NCBI RefSeq assembly: GCF_003864975.1
Contig: NZ_BHGL01000007.1
Location: 196,359-260,358 of the forward strand
Direction of reading: 5' to 3'
From: Sulfuriferula thiophila
GTDB taxonomy: Bacteria; Pseudomonadota; Gammaproteobacteria; Burkholderiales; Sulfuriferulaceae
DNA: 64,000 bases
This document shows positions 1-9,200 of this stretch, in pieces. The notes beneath the pieces are model-generated. The model had not been told where the DNA came from. It made no database searches and was given only the letters and a program-made list of their open reading frames with translations. The position numbers and the translations under genes were made by a program. Each line of letters opens with the position of its first letter. Position 1 is the stretch's first letter.

Positions 1-765
1 GCCATACAGCGCCTGCGCTCCGCCCAAGGCCACACGAAACCCTGTCATCACCTCATCAAAAATCAGCACGGTTCCATACTGGGTACATACGTCGCGCATG
101 GTTCGCAGAAATTCGGCATTGGGGGCGATCAAATTCATGTTGCCTACCACTGGCTCCACAATCACAGCGGCAATCTGGTCACCATACTGCACAAACGTAT
201 CAACCAGTTGCTGAGGTACGTTGTAGTCCAGAACCAACGTATGTGCCGCCAATTCAGGCGGCACCCCTGCAGAACTGGGCTGACCAAAGGTTAGTGCGCC
301 AGAACCGGCTTTAACCAGCAGCGAATCGCTATGACCATGGTAGCAACCTTCAAATTTAATGATTTTAGAACGTCCGGTATAGCCGCGCGCCAGACGTATG
401 GCACTCATCGTCGCCTCAGTACCTGAACTGGTCAAACGCACCATATCCATGCTGGGAATTAACTCGGTGAGCAAATCAGCAATTTCAACTTCACGCGCAG
501 TAGGTGCGCCAAAACTCAAACCATTCGCTGCCGCATCGCATACTGCCTGCAATACTTCAGGATGACTATGCCCGACTATCATCGGCCCCCAGGAGCCTAC
601 ATAATCGATAAATTCATGCCCATCTGCATCCCATATCCTGGCACCCTTGGCTCGCTCAAAAAAACAGGGGGTACCGCCCACCGAGCGGAATGCACGCACC
701 GGTGAATTTACTCCGCCAGGAATATGCCGTTGCGCGCGCTCAAATAATATTTGATTTTTAGTCAT
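1..765 (-). CDS. hemL: Glutamate-1-semialdehyde 2,1-aminomutase, 3' end beyond window
   Basis: PLP-dependent enzyme that converts glutamate-1-semialdehyde to 5-aminolevulinate in the C5 route to heme. The reverse strand is open from an ATG at 765 to the window edge, giving 255 codons of a family usually about 425 long. The N-terminus [20 protein letters not shown] is typical of HemL, followed by [15 protein letters not shown] and [12 protein letters not shown], which form the cofactor phosphate-binding region, and [14 protein letters not shown] near the edge. The lysine that binds PLP lies outside the window, so catalytic completeness cannot be judged. It lies 3 bp downstream of thiE on the same strand, as in many betaproteobacteria. 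Confidence 0.96.
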   Translation of the reverse strand, partial: MTKNQILFERAQRHIPGGVNSPVRAFRSVGGTPCFFERAKGARIWDADGHEFIDYVGSWGPMIVGHSHPEVLQAVCDAAANGLSFGAPTAREVEIADLLTELIPSMDMVRLTSSGTEATMSAIRLARGYTGRSKIIKFEGCYHGHSDSLLVKAGSGALTFGQPSSAGVPPELAAHTLVLDYNVPQQLVDTFVQYGDQIAAVIVEPVVGNMNLIAPNAEFLRTMRDVCTQYGTVLIFDEVMTGFRVALGGAQALYG

Positions 766-768
766 AAT

Positions 769-1395
769 TTAGTCTTCAGTTTCGTCTATAAACAAATTGG
801 CAAACTGCCGGGCTGTGGTTTCTATGTCACCGCTATCAAACAATGCACTGATCACCGCGACCGAATCTGCGCCCGCATTAATCAGGCTATCGGCATTGCT
901 CAACGTAATGCCGCCGATTGCGACAATGGGCACATGAATGACGTGACCAGCCTCATGCAACAGGGTCACGTCAGCAGGACTGGCATCCGGTTTGGTGCTG
1001 GATGGAAAGAAACTGCCGAAGGCCACGTAATCGGCCCCTGCTGCCTGTGCTTTCAAAGCCAACGGCAAGGACTGATAACACGATACGCCGATAACGCGGT
1101 CATGCCCGAGTACAATTCTCGCCTCATGGATTGCACCATCGTCACGACCCAGATGCACACCATCTGCACCTACCAAGTCAGCCAGGCGCAAACTGTCATT
1201 AATAATCAGGGGCACATGGTAACGCCGACATAATTCCAGTAACTCACTGGCCTGTTCATGCTGACGCGCCACATCTGCGCTTTTATCGCGATACTGCACC
1301 ACTGCCGCGCCACCACGCAGAGCCGCCTCAACCGAGGCCAGTAAATACCCGGTGTTATCTGTTTCTCGCGTAATCGCGTACAAACCCGAAATCAT
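769..1395 (-). CDS. thiE: Thiamine-phosphate synthase
   Basis: Joins HMP pyrophosphate and thiazole phosphate to thiamine monophosphate in the cytoplasm. The 208-residue TIM-barrel protein has the expected length and shows VQYRDKSAD near residue 35 (the substrate pyrophosphate-binding strand), VHLGRDD and GSFFPSSTKPDA, then a C-terminal AIGGI phosphate-binding turn. The ATG overlaps the stop of thiD by four bases (ATGA), so the two are probably translationally coupled. hemL follows closely. No TPP riboswitch is visible in front of this pair, unlike thiC at 15 kb. Confidence 0.95.
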   Translation of the reverse strand: MISGLYAITRETDNTGYLLASVEAALRGGAAVVQYRDKSADVARQHEQASELLELCRRYHVPLIINDSLRLADLVGADGVHLGRDDGAIHEARIVLGHDRVIGVSCYQSLPLALKAQAAGADYVAFGSFFPSSTKPDASPADVTLLHEAGHVIHVPIVAIGGITLSNADSLINAGADSVAVISALFDSGDIETTARQFANLFIDETED

Positions 1396-2231
1396 TGATC
1401 GTCACCGTTGCGTGCCCAAAACAAACGGTCTGGAATATATTGCCCCATACCCGGCCTGAATCCTGCTCGCAGACTTTCATAGGTGAACTCTTGTGCTTCA
1501 CGCACTGCTTCAGGCAGACTCATTTTGTGTGCCAACGTAGCTGCAATCGCTGAAGCTAATGTACAACCTGACCCATGGTAGCTGCCCGGCAGCCGCGCCC
1601 AGGCATCCGTACGAATCACGCCGGTACTGTCATACAAGGTATTAATCACCTGCAACGTATTCTCATGCGTACCAGTAATCAATACATACTCGCAACCCGT
1701 ACTCAATAAATGGAGCGCACACTGTTCCAGACTGGCTTCATCTGCGCCATCCATGTCGTCCTGCACCAAGCTTCTGGCTTCCACGCTATTCGGTGTAATG
1801 ATGGTGGTCTGCGGAATCAGCATATCTATCAAAGCAGCGCGCATATCATCATTCGCCAGCTCATCGCCCCGCCCGGAAGCCAGCACTGGATCCAGCACCA
1901 GAGGCACGTCCGGATAATCAGCCACAATCGCGGCGATTGCCGCAATCGCTTCGATGCTCCCGAGCATGCCAATCTTGAACGCAGCTACCGGCATATCTTC
2001 CAGCACGCAACGGGCCTGGTCAGCAATCCATTCCGCGTCCAGAGGCAGATAATCTTCCACGCCAACGGTATCTTGTACCGTAATTGCCGTTATTACCGAC
2101 AGGGCATGGCACCCCATACTGGTAAGGGTCAGGATATCCGCCTGAATACCTGCACCACCGGTCGGGTCAGAGGCCGCAAATGTCAGAACAACTGGAGGTG
2201 AATCATTTGTCATTTTAAAAAACCACGCCAT
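1392..2231 (-). CDS. thiD: Hydroxymethylpyrimidine/phosphomethylpyrimidine kinase
   Basis: Ribokinase-fold kinase that phosphorylates HMP and HMP phosphate to give the pyrimidine pyrophosphate used by ThiE. The N-terminal TFAASDPTGGAGIQADI (substrate side) and the C-terminal GSGCTLASAIAA (anion hole with the catalytic aspartate region just before it) are clear. Up to 279 residues; an internal ATG at 2213 (MTNDSPP) gives a length closer to the family norm and may be the real start, but neither start has a strong ribosome binding site. First gene of the thiD-thiE-hemL run, divergent from the rubredoxin gene. Confidence 0.93.
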   Translation of the reverse strand: MAWFFKMTNDSPPVVLTFAASDPTGGAGIQADILTLTSMGCHALSVITAITVQDTVGVEDYLPLDAEWIADQARCVLEDMPVAAFKIGMLGSIEAIAAIAAIVADYPDVPLVLDPVLASGRGDELANDDMRAALIDMLIPQTTIITPNSVEARSLVQDDMDGADEASLEQCALHLLSTGCEYVLITGTHENTLQVINTLYDSTGVIRTDAWARLPGSYHGSGCTLASAIAATLAHKMSLPEAVREAQEFTYESLRAGFRPGMGQYIPDRLFWARNGDDQ

Positions 2232-2284
2232 AAAAGCGTATAACTGGATTAGAATAAGTATTTTAACTGAAAAGCGAAGAAATA

Positions 2285-2461
2285 ATGGAATCGGCCTACA
2301 ATTGCTACATGTGCGTGGTCTGCGGTTATATTTACGACGAATCTCAAGGCAGCCCTGCAGACGGGATTGCCCCGGGCACCCGTTGGGACGATGTGCCCAT
2401 CAACTGGACATGCCCCGAATGCGGTGCACGCAAAGACGACTTTGAGATGGTCGCTGTTTAA
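2285..2461 (+). CDS. Rubredoxin
   Basis: A 58-residue electron carrier with one iron bound by four cysteines. The reading frame shows CVVCGYIYD at residues 10-18 and [11 protein letters not shown] at 43-53, giving the two CxxC knuckles, with the usual aromatic residues (Tyr15, Trp41) and the PADGIAPGT turn between them. The start ATG is the only one upstream of the first CxxC. It is divergent from thiD, a placement common in betaproteobacteria, and its redox partner is not encoded nearby. Confidence 0.95.
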   Translation: MESAYNCYMCVVCGYIYDESQGSPADGIAPGTRWDDVPINWTCPECGARKDDFEMVAV

Positions 2462-2660
2462 CCCGGCAACATAACGACCCTGCTGAACTCAGAGAAAAAT
2501 CACAACAAATACTTGCCAGCAGGGCAAAATAAGATTAAAAATGTAAACACGATTAATTATTATGATGGCTACTGAGAAACATCATGAATACTGGGTCTAG
2601 CCCTAAATTAATTCACCCAATACCAATTACAACAAATTTAAAATCATTACTGGGGGCGGC

Positions 2661-3068
2661 GTGACCGACACAAAAAATTTGAATGGCGTTAAAGTAATGG
2701 TGATAGACGACAGCAACACCATACGCAGAAGTGCCGAAATATTTTTGAAGCAGGCTGGATGTGAAATCATACTTGCCGAGGATGGTTTTGACGCTTTAGC
2801 CAAAATCACTGATCGACAGCCTGATGTCATCTTTGTTGATGTCATGATGCCTCGTCTCGATGGCTATCAGACATGCGCGCTGATCAAAAAAAACAGCCGC
2901 TTCAAATCTACGCCTGTCATTATGCTCTCCAGCAAAGATGGTCTTTTCGATAAAGCGCGTGGACGAATTGTTGGCTCCAACGAATACCTCACCAAGCCAT
3001 TTACCAAAGACACTTTACTAACCGCGGTGCAGCGTTATGCACCATCAGACAATGTATCAGAAATTTAA
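2661..3068 (+). CDS. pilG: Twitching motility response regulator PilG
   Basis: Single-domain CheY-like receiver, 135 residues, first gene of a Pil-Chp chemosensory cluster. Acid pocket MVIDDSNTIRR (Asp16/17), phosphoacceptor Asp60 in FVDVMMPRLDG, and Lys112 in YLTKPF are all present. In Pseudomonas PilG is phosphorylated by ChpA and promotes pilus extension and cAMP signalling; the same role is inferred here. Start is GTG at 2661 with a GGGGG run five bases upstream. No ATG lies upstream in frame without a stop, and the next ATG (2697) would remove the first beta strand. Confidence 0.9.
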   Translation: MTDTKNLNGVKVMVIDDSNTIRRSAEIFLKQAGCEIILAEDGFDALAKITDRQPDVIFVDVMMPRLDGYQTCALIKKNSRFKSTPVIMLSSKDGLFDKARGRIVGSNEYLTKPFTKDTLLTAVQRYAPSDNVSEI

Positions 3069-3082
3069 ATTCGAGGTCTCTC

Positions 3083-3445
3083 ATGGCAGTTCATAAAATC
3101 CTTATCGTCGACGACTCCCCAACTGAGCGTTTCTTTCTTGCCGATTTGTTGAGCAAGCAAGGCTATCAGATCAATCTGGCCGAAAACGGTACGGAAGCGC
3201 TTGAAAAAGCAAAGCAGATCATGCCAGACCTGATTCTCATGGACGTCGTCATGCCTGGCCTGAATGGCTTTCAGGCAACCCGTGCGCTATCCAAAGATGA
3301 GGAGTTGAAACATATTCCCGTGATCCTTTGCACCACCAAAGATCAGGAAACCGACAAAATATGGGGTCTGCGTCAAGGTGCGATCGAATACATCATCAAA
3401 CCAGTAGATGGTAATGCACTGTTACAAAAAATTCGCTCCCTATAA
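3083..3445 (+). CDS. pilH: Twitching motility response regulator PilH
   Basis: Second stand-alone receiver of the cluster, 120 residues. It shows ILIVDDSPTERFF, phosphoacceptor Asp54 in LMDVVMPGLNG, and Lys107 in YIIKPVDG. The SPTE sequence after the acidic pair distinguishes PilH-type receivers from PilG. In known systems PilH acts on pilus retraction or as a phosphate sink for ChpA. It starts 14 bp after pilG with a GAGG-type ribosome site, and is followed by pilI, so all are likely on one transcript. Confidence 0.91.
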   Translation: MAVHKILIVDDSPTERFFLADLLSKQGYQINLAENGTEALEKAKQIMPDLILMDVVMPGLNGFQATRALSKDEELKHIPVILCTTKDQETDKIWGLRQGAIEYIIKPVDGNALLQKIRSL

Positions 3446-3472
3446 GACTCAACACCTCACGAAAATACGACC

Positions 3473-3982
3473 ATGTCAAAACGTGTCAGTCTCAAACAGT
3501 TTCAGCAAGACCTGAGCGATCGATTACAAATAGCCACCAGCCAATCCACAGCCAACAGCCGACTGGCAGTTCGAGTGGGTTCACAAAACTGGTTAGTCGA
3601 TTTGGCTGAAATCAGTGAGGTAATCACCCCGCCACCTTTTGCCACTGTTCCGCTTACACAAGAATGGTTTCTTGGCGTGACCAACATCCGCGGAAAACTA
3701 TTCAGCGTAGTTGATTTACCCAGTTTCTCAAAACTGGGCAATGCCCAGCGCAATCTTGAAAACAGACTCCTGATCGTCCATCCACGATTCGCCACCAATG
3801 CTGCGCTACTTATCGATCAGGCATTGGGTTTACGCAATATTGACAAAATGCAACTGGAAACCAGTGGTGATCATACCTCCTGGTGCACCAGCACGCATCG
3901 CGATAGTGATGGCCACATCTGGTACAACCTGAACATGACTGCATTAGTAACGAATCCAGAGTTTCTTACTGTTGGCATTTAA
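3473..3982 (+). CDS. pilI: CheW-like adaptor PilI
   Basis: Single CheW domain of 169 residues that would couple the receptor PilJ to the kinase ChpA at the inner membrane. The domain spans roughly residues 25-165. Typical CheW features are VDLAEISEVI, the proline-rich PPFATVPLT segment, then GVTNIRGKLFSVVDL, matching the conserved NxRG kinase/receptor contact. It sits between pilH and pilJ, the standard order. There is no signal peptide or membrane segment. Confidence 0.9.
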   Translation: MSKRVSLKQFQQDLSDRLQIATSQSTANSRLAVRVGSQNWLVDLAEISEVITPPPFATVPLTQEWFLGVTNIRGKLFSVVDLPSFSKLGNAQRNLENRLLIVHPRFATNAALLIDQALGLRNIDKMQLETSGDHTSWCTSTHRDSDGHIWYNLNMTALVTNPEFLTVGI

Positions 3983-4033
3983 CCCAAGCTCAACCAACCA
4001 AACCTAATAAATATTTTGAAGTGGAGATACAAG

Positions 4034-6166
4034 ATGGCGTTTAACCTGCTTAGCTTAATTAACCCAAAACACCAACCAAAGAAAACCGGTCGAGTCGTAT
4101 CGAATCAGGAAAACACCACCCTGATTATGAGTGGGCTAAAGAAAATATCAAATAGCGCAGCAGCTGAAACGCCGTTAATTGGTCATCTGCCAATCGAAAA
4201 ACAATACATCCTAACCATGGTCTCCGGTCTTGGTTTCCTGGTATTGGCAGGTGTGTTACTTATTTATAACGGCATCCAGGTCGGTAACAAAACCGAATAC
4301 ATCACCAAAGCGACGGAAATGCAGATGCTATCGCAGCGTATCGCTAAAGGTGCCCAACAGGCAGTTGCCGGCAACCTTGAAGCTTTCGCCCAACTAAAAA
4401 ATAGTGAAAAGCAGTTCATCGACGACTTTACCGCTATTGCCAACGGCAGCATCAGCTTGCCAGCTTCCCCGAAGTCGATACAACCCTTACTCGCTGACTT
4501 GAAAAAAGACTGGACACCGGTTGAAGCTCAAATCAATCAGATTCTTGGGCAACAAAAGGCACTGGTAGAACTGCACAGCAACGTAGAACAAATCAACAAA
4601 AGCACTAACGACTTGCTAGAGATTTCCGAACAGCTTGTTGGGCGTATGACTGACGCTAATCTGGGGCAACGCGAAACCACACTTGCCAGCCAGATGGTCA
4701 TGTTAACCCAGCGCATGGCAAAAAACGCCAACGCGCTCACGGCATCCGACGCAATTGACCAGGATGTGGCATTCCAGTTAGGTAAAGACACCACCACATT
4801 CCAGGAAACATTGCGTGGCTTGCGCGACGGTAGCGAACGCATGCACATCGCCGCACTGAAGGATACCGATGCGCACAACAAGCTCGCTGAACTGGCTGCG
4901 GCATTCAAACCATTCGAAGCCTCGGTCACCAACATTCTGAGCAATATGCAGCCTCTGGTAGAAACCAAACAAGCCAGCATGGCCATTTTCAAAGCCAGTG
5001 ATGAAATCCTGAAAGACGCACAGATTGCCGCGCATGCCTATGAGAAGCTGGGTTCGATCGGCAACATGATAGCTGTCGTATCCGGATTGCTGGCTTTGGC
5101 AAGTCTGGTGCTGTTCGGTTTCGTTAACATCAACGAATCTAAACGCCGCGTACAGCTCAGCGAAGCAGAGAACAAACGTAACCAGGAAGCTATTTTGCGC
5201 TTGCTGAACGAGCTTGGCGACCTTGCTGACGGTGACCTCACTACCAATGCGACCGTGACCGAAGACATCACCGGTGCTATTGCTGACTCAATCAACTTCA
5301 CCATCGACGAATTACGCGGACTGGTATCTGGTATTAACCGTGCAACAGAGAAAGTGACGAACACCACCCTCCAGGCACAAGCTATTTCCGAAGAGTTGCT
5401 TGCTGCTGCGCAACGCCAATCCCAGGAAATCGAAGAAACCTCTGCCGCTATTCTGGGTATTTCCCAATCTATTAATGATGTTTCCGCCAGCGCAAGCCAA
5501 TCAGCACAAGTGGCGACCCAGTCACTGGAAGCAGCGGAAAAAGGTACCAAAGCGGTAGAAAACTCCATCAGCGGCATGAACAGTATTCGTGAAAACATTC
5601 AGGAAACCTCCAAACGCATTAAGCGCCTGGGTGAATCCTCACAGGAAATTGGTGAAATCGTGGAACTGATTTCCGACATTACCGAACAGACCAACGTGCT
5701 GGCGCTGAATGCAGCGATTCAGGCTGCGGCCGCCGGCGAAGCGGGCCGTGGCTTCTCCGTGGTTGCGGAAGAGGTGCAACGTCTGGCAGAACGTTCAGGC
5801 CAAGCGACCAAACAGATTGCAGCGATTGTGAAAACCATTCAGTCAGATACTCAAGATGCTGTGTCCGCTATGGAAACCAGTACGCAAGGGGTAGTAGAAG
5901 GTGCGAAACTCTCCGATGCTGCAGGTCAGGCACTGAACGAAATTGGACAGGTATCTCGCAATCTGGCCAGTCTGATTGAAAATATTTCAACTGCAACAGA
6001 TAGCCAGGCAGTTGCCGCTACCAAAGTAGCGAAGGCTATGCAGGATATTCAGCAAATTACCGAGCAAACAACCGCTGGTACACAGCAAACTGCATCCTCG
6101 ATTGGTGAATTGTCCGCACTCGCAGCTGATTTGAAAAAATCCATTTCTGGTTTCAAGTTGGCATAA
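4034..6166 (+). CDS. pilJ: Methyl-accepting chemotaxis protein PilJ
   Basis: Inner-membrane receptor of the Pil-Chp system, 710 residues. First membrane segment near residues 60-80 ([13 protein letters not shown]), two periplasmic PilJ-type helical modules each with a QMLSQRIAK or [11 protein letters not shown] motif, second membrane segment near 345-365, a HAMP-like stretch, and a C-terminal signalling domain with the hairpin tip [20 protein letters not shown]. The frame is open from a TTG at 4016, but GGAG at 4024-4027 is well spaced for ATG 4034, so that start is chosen. In Pseudomonas PilJ senses type IV pilus or surface cues. Confidence 0.93.
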   Translation: MAFNLLSLINPKHQPKKTGRVVSNQENTTLIMSGLKKISNSAAAETPLIGHLPIEKQYILTMVSGLGFLVLAGVLLIYNGIQVGNKTEYITKATEMQMLSQRIAKGAQQAVAGNLEAFAQLKNSEKQFIDDFTAIANGSISLPASPKSIQPLLADLKKDWTPVEAQINQILGQQKALVELHSNVEQINKSTNDLLEISEQLVGRMTDANLGQRETTLASQMVMLTQRMAKNANALTASDAIDQDVAFQLGKDTTTFQETLRGLRDGSERMHIAALKDTDAHNKLAELAAAFKPFEASVTNILSNMQPLVETKQASMAIFKASDEILKDAQIAAHAYEKLGSIGNMIAVVSGLLALASLVLFGFVNINESKRRVQLSEAENKRNQEAILRLLNELGDLADGDLTTNATVTEDITGAIADSINFTIDELRGLVSGINRATEKVTNTTLQAQAISEELLAAAQRQSQEIEETSAAILGISQSINDVSASASQSAQVATQSLEAAEKGTKAVENSISGMNSIRENIQETSKRIKRLGESSQEIGEIVELISDITEQTNVLALNAAIQAAAAGEAGRGFSVVAEEVQRLAERSGQATKQIAAIVKTIQSDTQDAVSAMETSTQGVVEGAKLSDAAGQALNEIGQVSRNLASLIENISTATDSQAVAATKVAKAMQDIQQITEQTTAGTQQTASSIGELSALAADLKKSISGFKLA

Positions 6167-6178
6167 CGTTGTTTATCG

Positions 6179-6210
6179 AGGGTGGTTATTTTGCATCTGT
6201 TAATCACCCT
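6179..6210 (+). other. Stem-loop between pilJ and chpA
   Basis: Arms 6179-6188 and 6201-6210 form a ten-pair stem with one G-U pair and a twelve-base loop. No U-run follows, so a terminator is not supported. It may be an mRNA processing or stability element that separates pilJ from the very long chpA message. The remaining sequence up to 6271 shows no gene. Confidence 0.45.
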
Positions 6211-6271
6211 GCATACGTTGACGAGCAATAAATCGCTTAACGAGCAATCAGCGAACTAAACAGGAAAAACC

Positions 6272-9200
6272 ATGAGCTTGATGCCAGAATACGATATCGG
6301 CCCCCTCAGTTGGGTCAAAGATGAAATAGATCGCGCCTTGCGACAAGTCAATGAAGTATTGGATCTGTACAATTTGACTGAAGATGACCCAGCCAAGTTG
6401 CGTCAAGCTCGCACGCACTTGCATCAGGTGACCGGTGCAATTGAAATGGTTGGTTTACAGGGTGTCACACTGGTATGCCAAGAGATCGAAAAACTGGTCG
6501 AAGCACTTGAATCAGGTAAACTTGCTATCGATCAAAGCATGCTGGATCTTGTCCACAACGCCTGCGATGAACTCGAGCACTATCTGGATGAATTGCTAAA
6601 TGGCAAACCTAACCTTGAACTCCAGCTATTGCCGTCATATCAGCAACTAAGAGCTGCGCAAGGCATTAGCCAGACGACAGCCAGCGATTTATTTTTCCCA
6701 GATATGGCGCACCGCGCACCGCGTGCTGCGACAGCATCCAGTCTGTCAGCAGATGAACTGACACAACTGATTAAAAAATCACGATCTGCCTTCCAGCGAG
6801 GATTACTGGACTTCCTGCGCCAGCAAAATACTGAACAAGGCCTGGTAAACATGCGCTCTGCTGTGCACGCCATCGAAATGGGTATGAGCATACCAGCCAG
6901 TCGCACTTTCTGGTGGGGCGCCAGTGCATTTGTTGATTGTCTGATTAACCATTCTATCGAGCCTACATTTGCAGTGAAACAACTATGTGGTCGCATTGAC
7001 TTGCAAATGCGCCGCCATATCGAGGGTTCGCACAAAATTGCAGAACGGCTGTTACGCGATCTGCTTTACTTCATTGCGCAAAGCCAGGATATCAATGAAC
7101 ATATTACCGAAGTTAAAAACACGTTCAGTCTGGCGCAACTTATTCCACAGCACACGACTACGTTAAACGAAATCAGTGCATTACGTCCCTTACTCAAGCA
7201 ATTATTAGCGTCGGTCAACAGCACCAAGGAAGCATGGATCAAGTTTGTCTCTGGCAACCAGGACAGTCTTTCGCAGTTCCAGATCCAGATTAATGAACTC
7301 AAAGATCTGACTGGCCAACTGAACAACACCCCGATTGCACAATTAGTGAGCGAGATCAAAGAAGTTGCAGACAACTACATGCAACTCCCCAACCAGCGCC
7401 ATGAAGCCATTAATCTTGAAGTAGCGACAACGCTGCTGTTAATACAAAACAATCTGGAGCATTACGAAAATATCAGTGGTGAACTAGTGCACCAGGCAGA
7501 AGTACAAAACCAGCGTTTACGTGCGGCTGCCTATGCCGAAATTGATATTAGCGAAATTGCTGATGTACCCTTGCTGGATGATTTCTCCAGACAGGCGCAA
7601 GAAAAACTGCTCATGGCTCAGGTTGCGCAGGAAATCCAAATCAATGTGCAAAAAATCGAAGAAGCCCTTGATAATTTTTTCCGCGACAATTTCCATGACC
7701 GGCAACTGCTTGCAGAGCTAGACCGTCCTATCACCGAGATTCATGGTGCACTCAGCATCATGCAACTCGATGCGGCTAATCAGGTGCTGGAACGTACCCA
7801 CGAGATGATCCGCCAATTACGTGATCCGGCGGTTGCCATCGACGAATCACAATTCCCTGTCATTGCTGATGCTATTAGCAGCATAAGCCTGTATGTTGAC
7901 GCGCAACGCTACCAGCGTCAGGATGCCGCCAGTATTCTACAACCCATCCTCAAACAGTTTGGACTGGTTGAAGATGTCGAGCCGGACAATCTGGACAGCA
8001 ATGAACGTGTAGAGGATGAGCTCGATTCACTCAAAGCTGATTTACATCAGCAACTGGATGCATGGCAACAGAATCCCGACGAGGAGGATACAAAAAAAAA
8101 GCTCCTTGAAACTCTGCGTGAAATAAATCAGGACGCAGAGTTAGTCGGTGATCAGGCGCTGAAATCGCAGACTGCTGAAGCCTTACAGCAAATTAACGCA
8201 GGACAAGGCCAGGAAGCGTTAACTGAATTGGCAGGGCAACTGGGCAGTACCATTCACACCCACGACGAACCAAGCATCAGCGAAAGTCCTGCGCAAGAAA
8301 TTGATGCCGAACTTCTGGAAATATTCTTAGAGGAAGCTACCGAAGTTCTGGCCACGATACAGGATGAATTACACACACTGACCCGGCAACCACACGATGT
8401 TGAGTCGCTGCGCACCACCCGCCGCGGCTTTCATACCCTTAAAGGAAGTGGTCGCATGGTCGGGTTGAATGAACTGGGCGAAACTGCCTGGTCAGTCGAG
8501 CAACTCTTCAATCAATGGCTGCAAGATGAGAAGAGTGCGACGCCGGAATTAATCTCATTTTTAGAGCAGGCCCATCAATTTTTTGCCACATGGGTAGACG
8601 CACTTAAAGCAGGCACAGCGATACCGGCTGGATCCGCCGATATAAGCATACAAGCGGATCAATTGCGCCTGGAGCAAAGCTGCAACACAATCGAACAGCC
8701 TGCTGTCAACCCCGAAGTCACGCCTGAGTCAATTGTTGCGGAAGCTGAAACACCGGCAATCACCCTTGCAGAAGAATTCGCGGCTGAACAGGACATGGCT
8801 GACTTCGCTGATCTGGATCATCAGCCAGCGCCGACAGAGATAGCTGATCAAAACCGCGACACTGACAGTTTTAATATCGATACGACTGAAATCCATGCTG
8901 AACATACGACACTGCAAGCACCTACAGCAGACATAGTAGAACATGACGAAATGATGGCATTTGCTCAGGATGAGCACGTCGCCGAAGAGCACTCTAACCT
9001 AACTTCATTAGTTGAAGCTAGTGAACACGATGAAACAGACACTGCGCTTACCCAAAATAACGCCGAAGCGAACAGCGCAGTAGCCGATGGAGCGCCAGAG
9101 CCCATAGCCGAGACCCATTTGACCAATGATGAGCCGGTCGACGATCGTATTGCCATTGGCACCAACCTGATCTCACCGATGTTACTCGACATCTTCCTGC

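Noticed and set aside
2513-2527. TTGCC/GGCAA hairpin after rubredoxin as terminator
   Set aside because: Only five pairs and no T-run follow; too weak to call. The rest of 2462-2660 shows no gene or convincing promoter.
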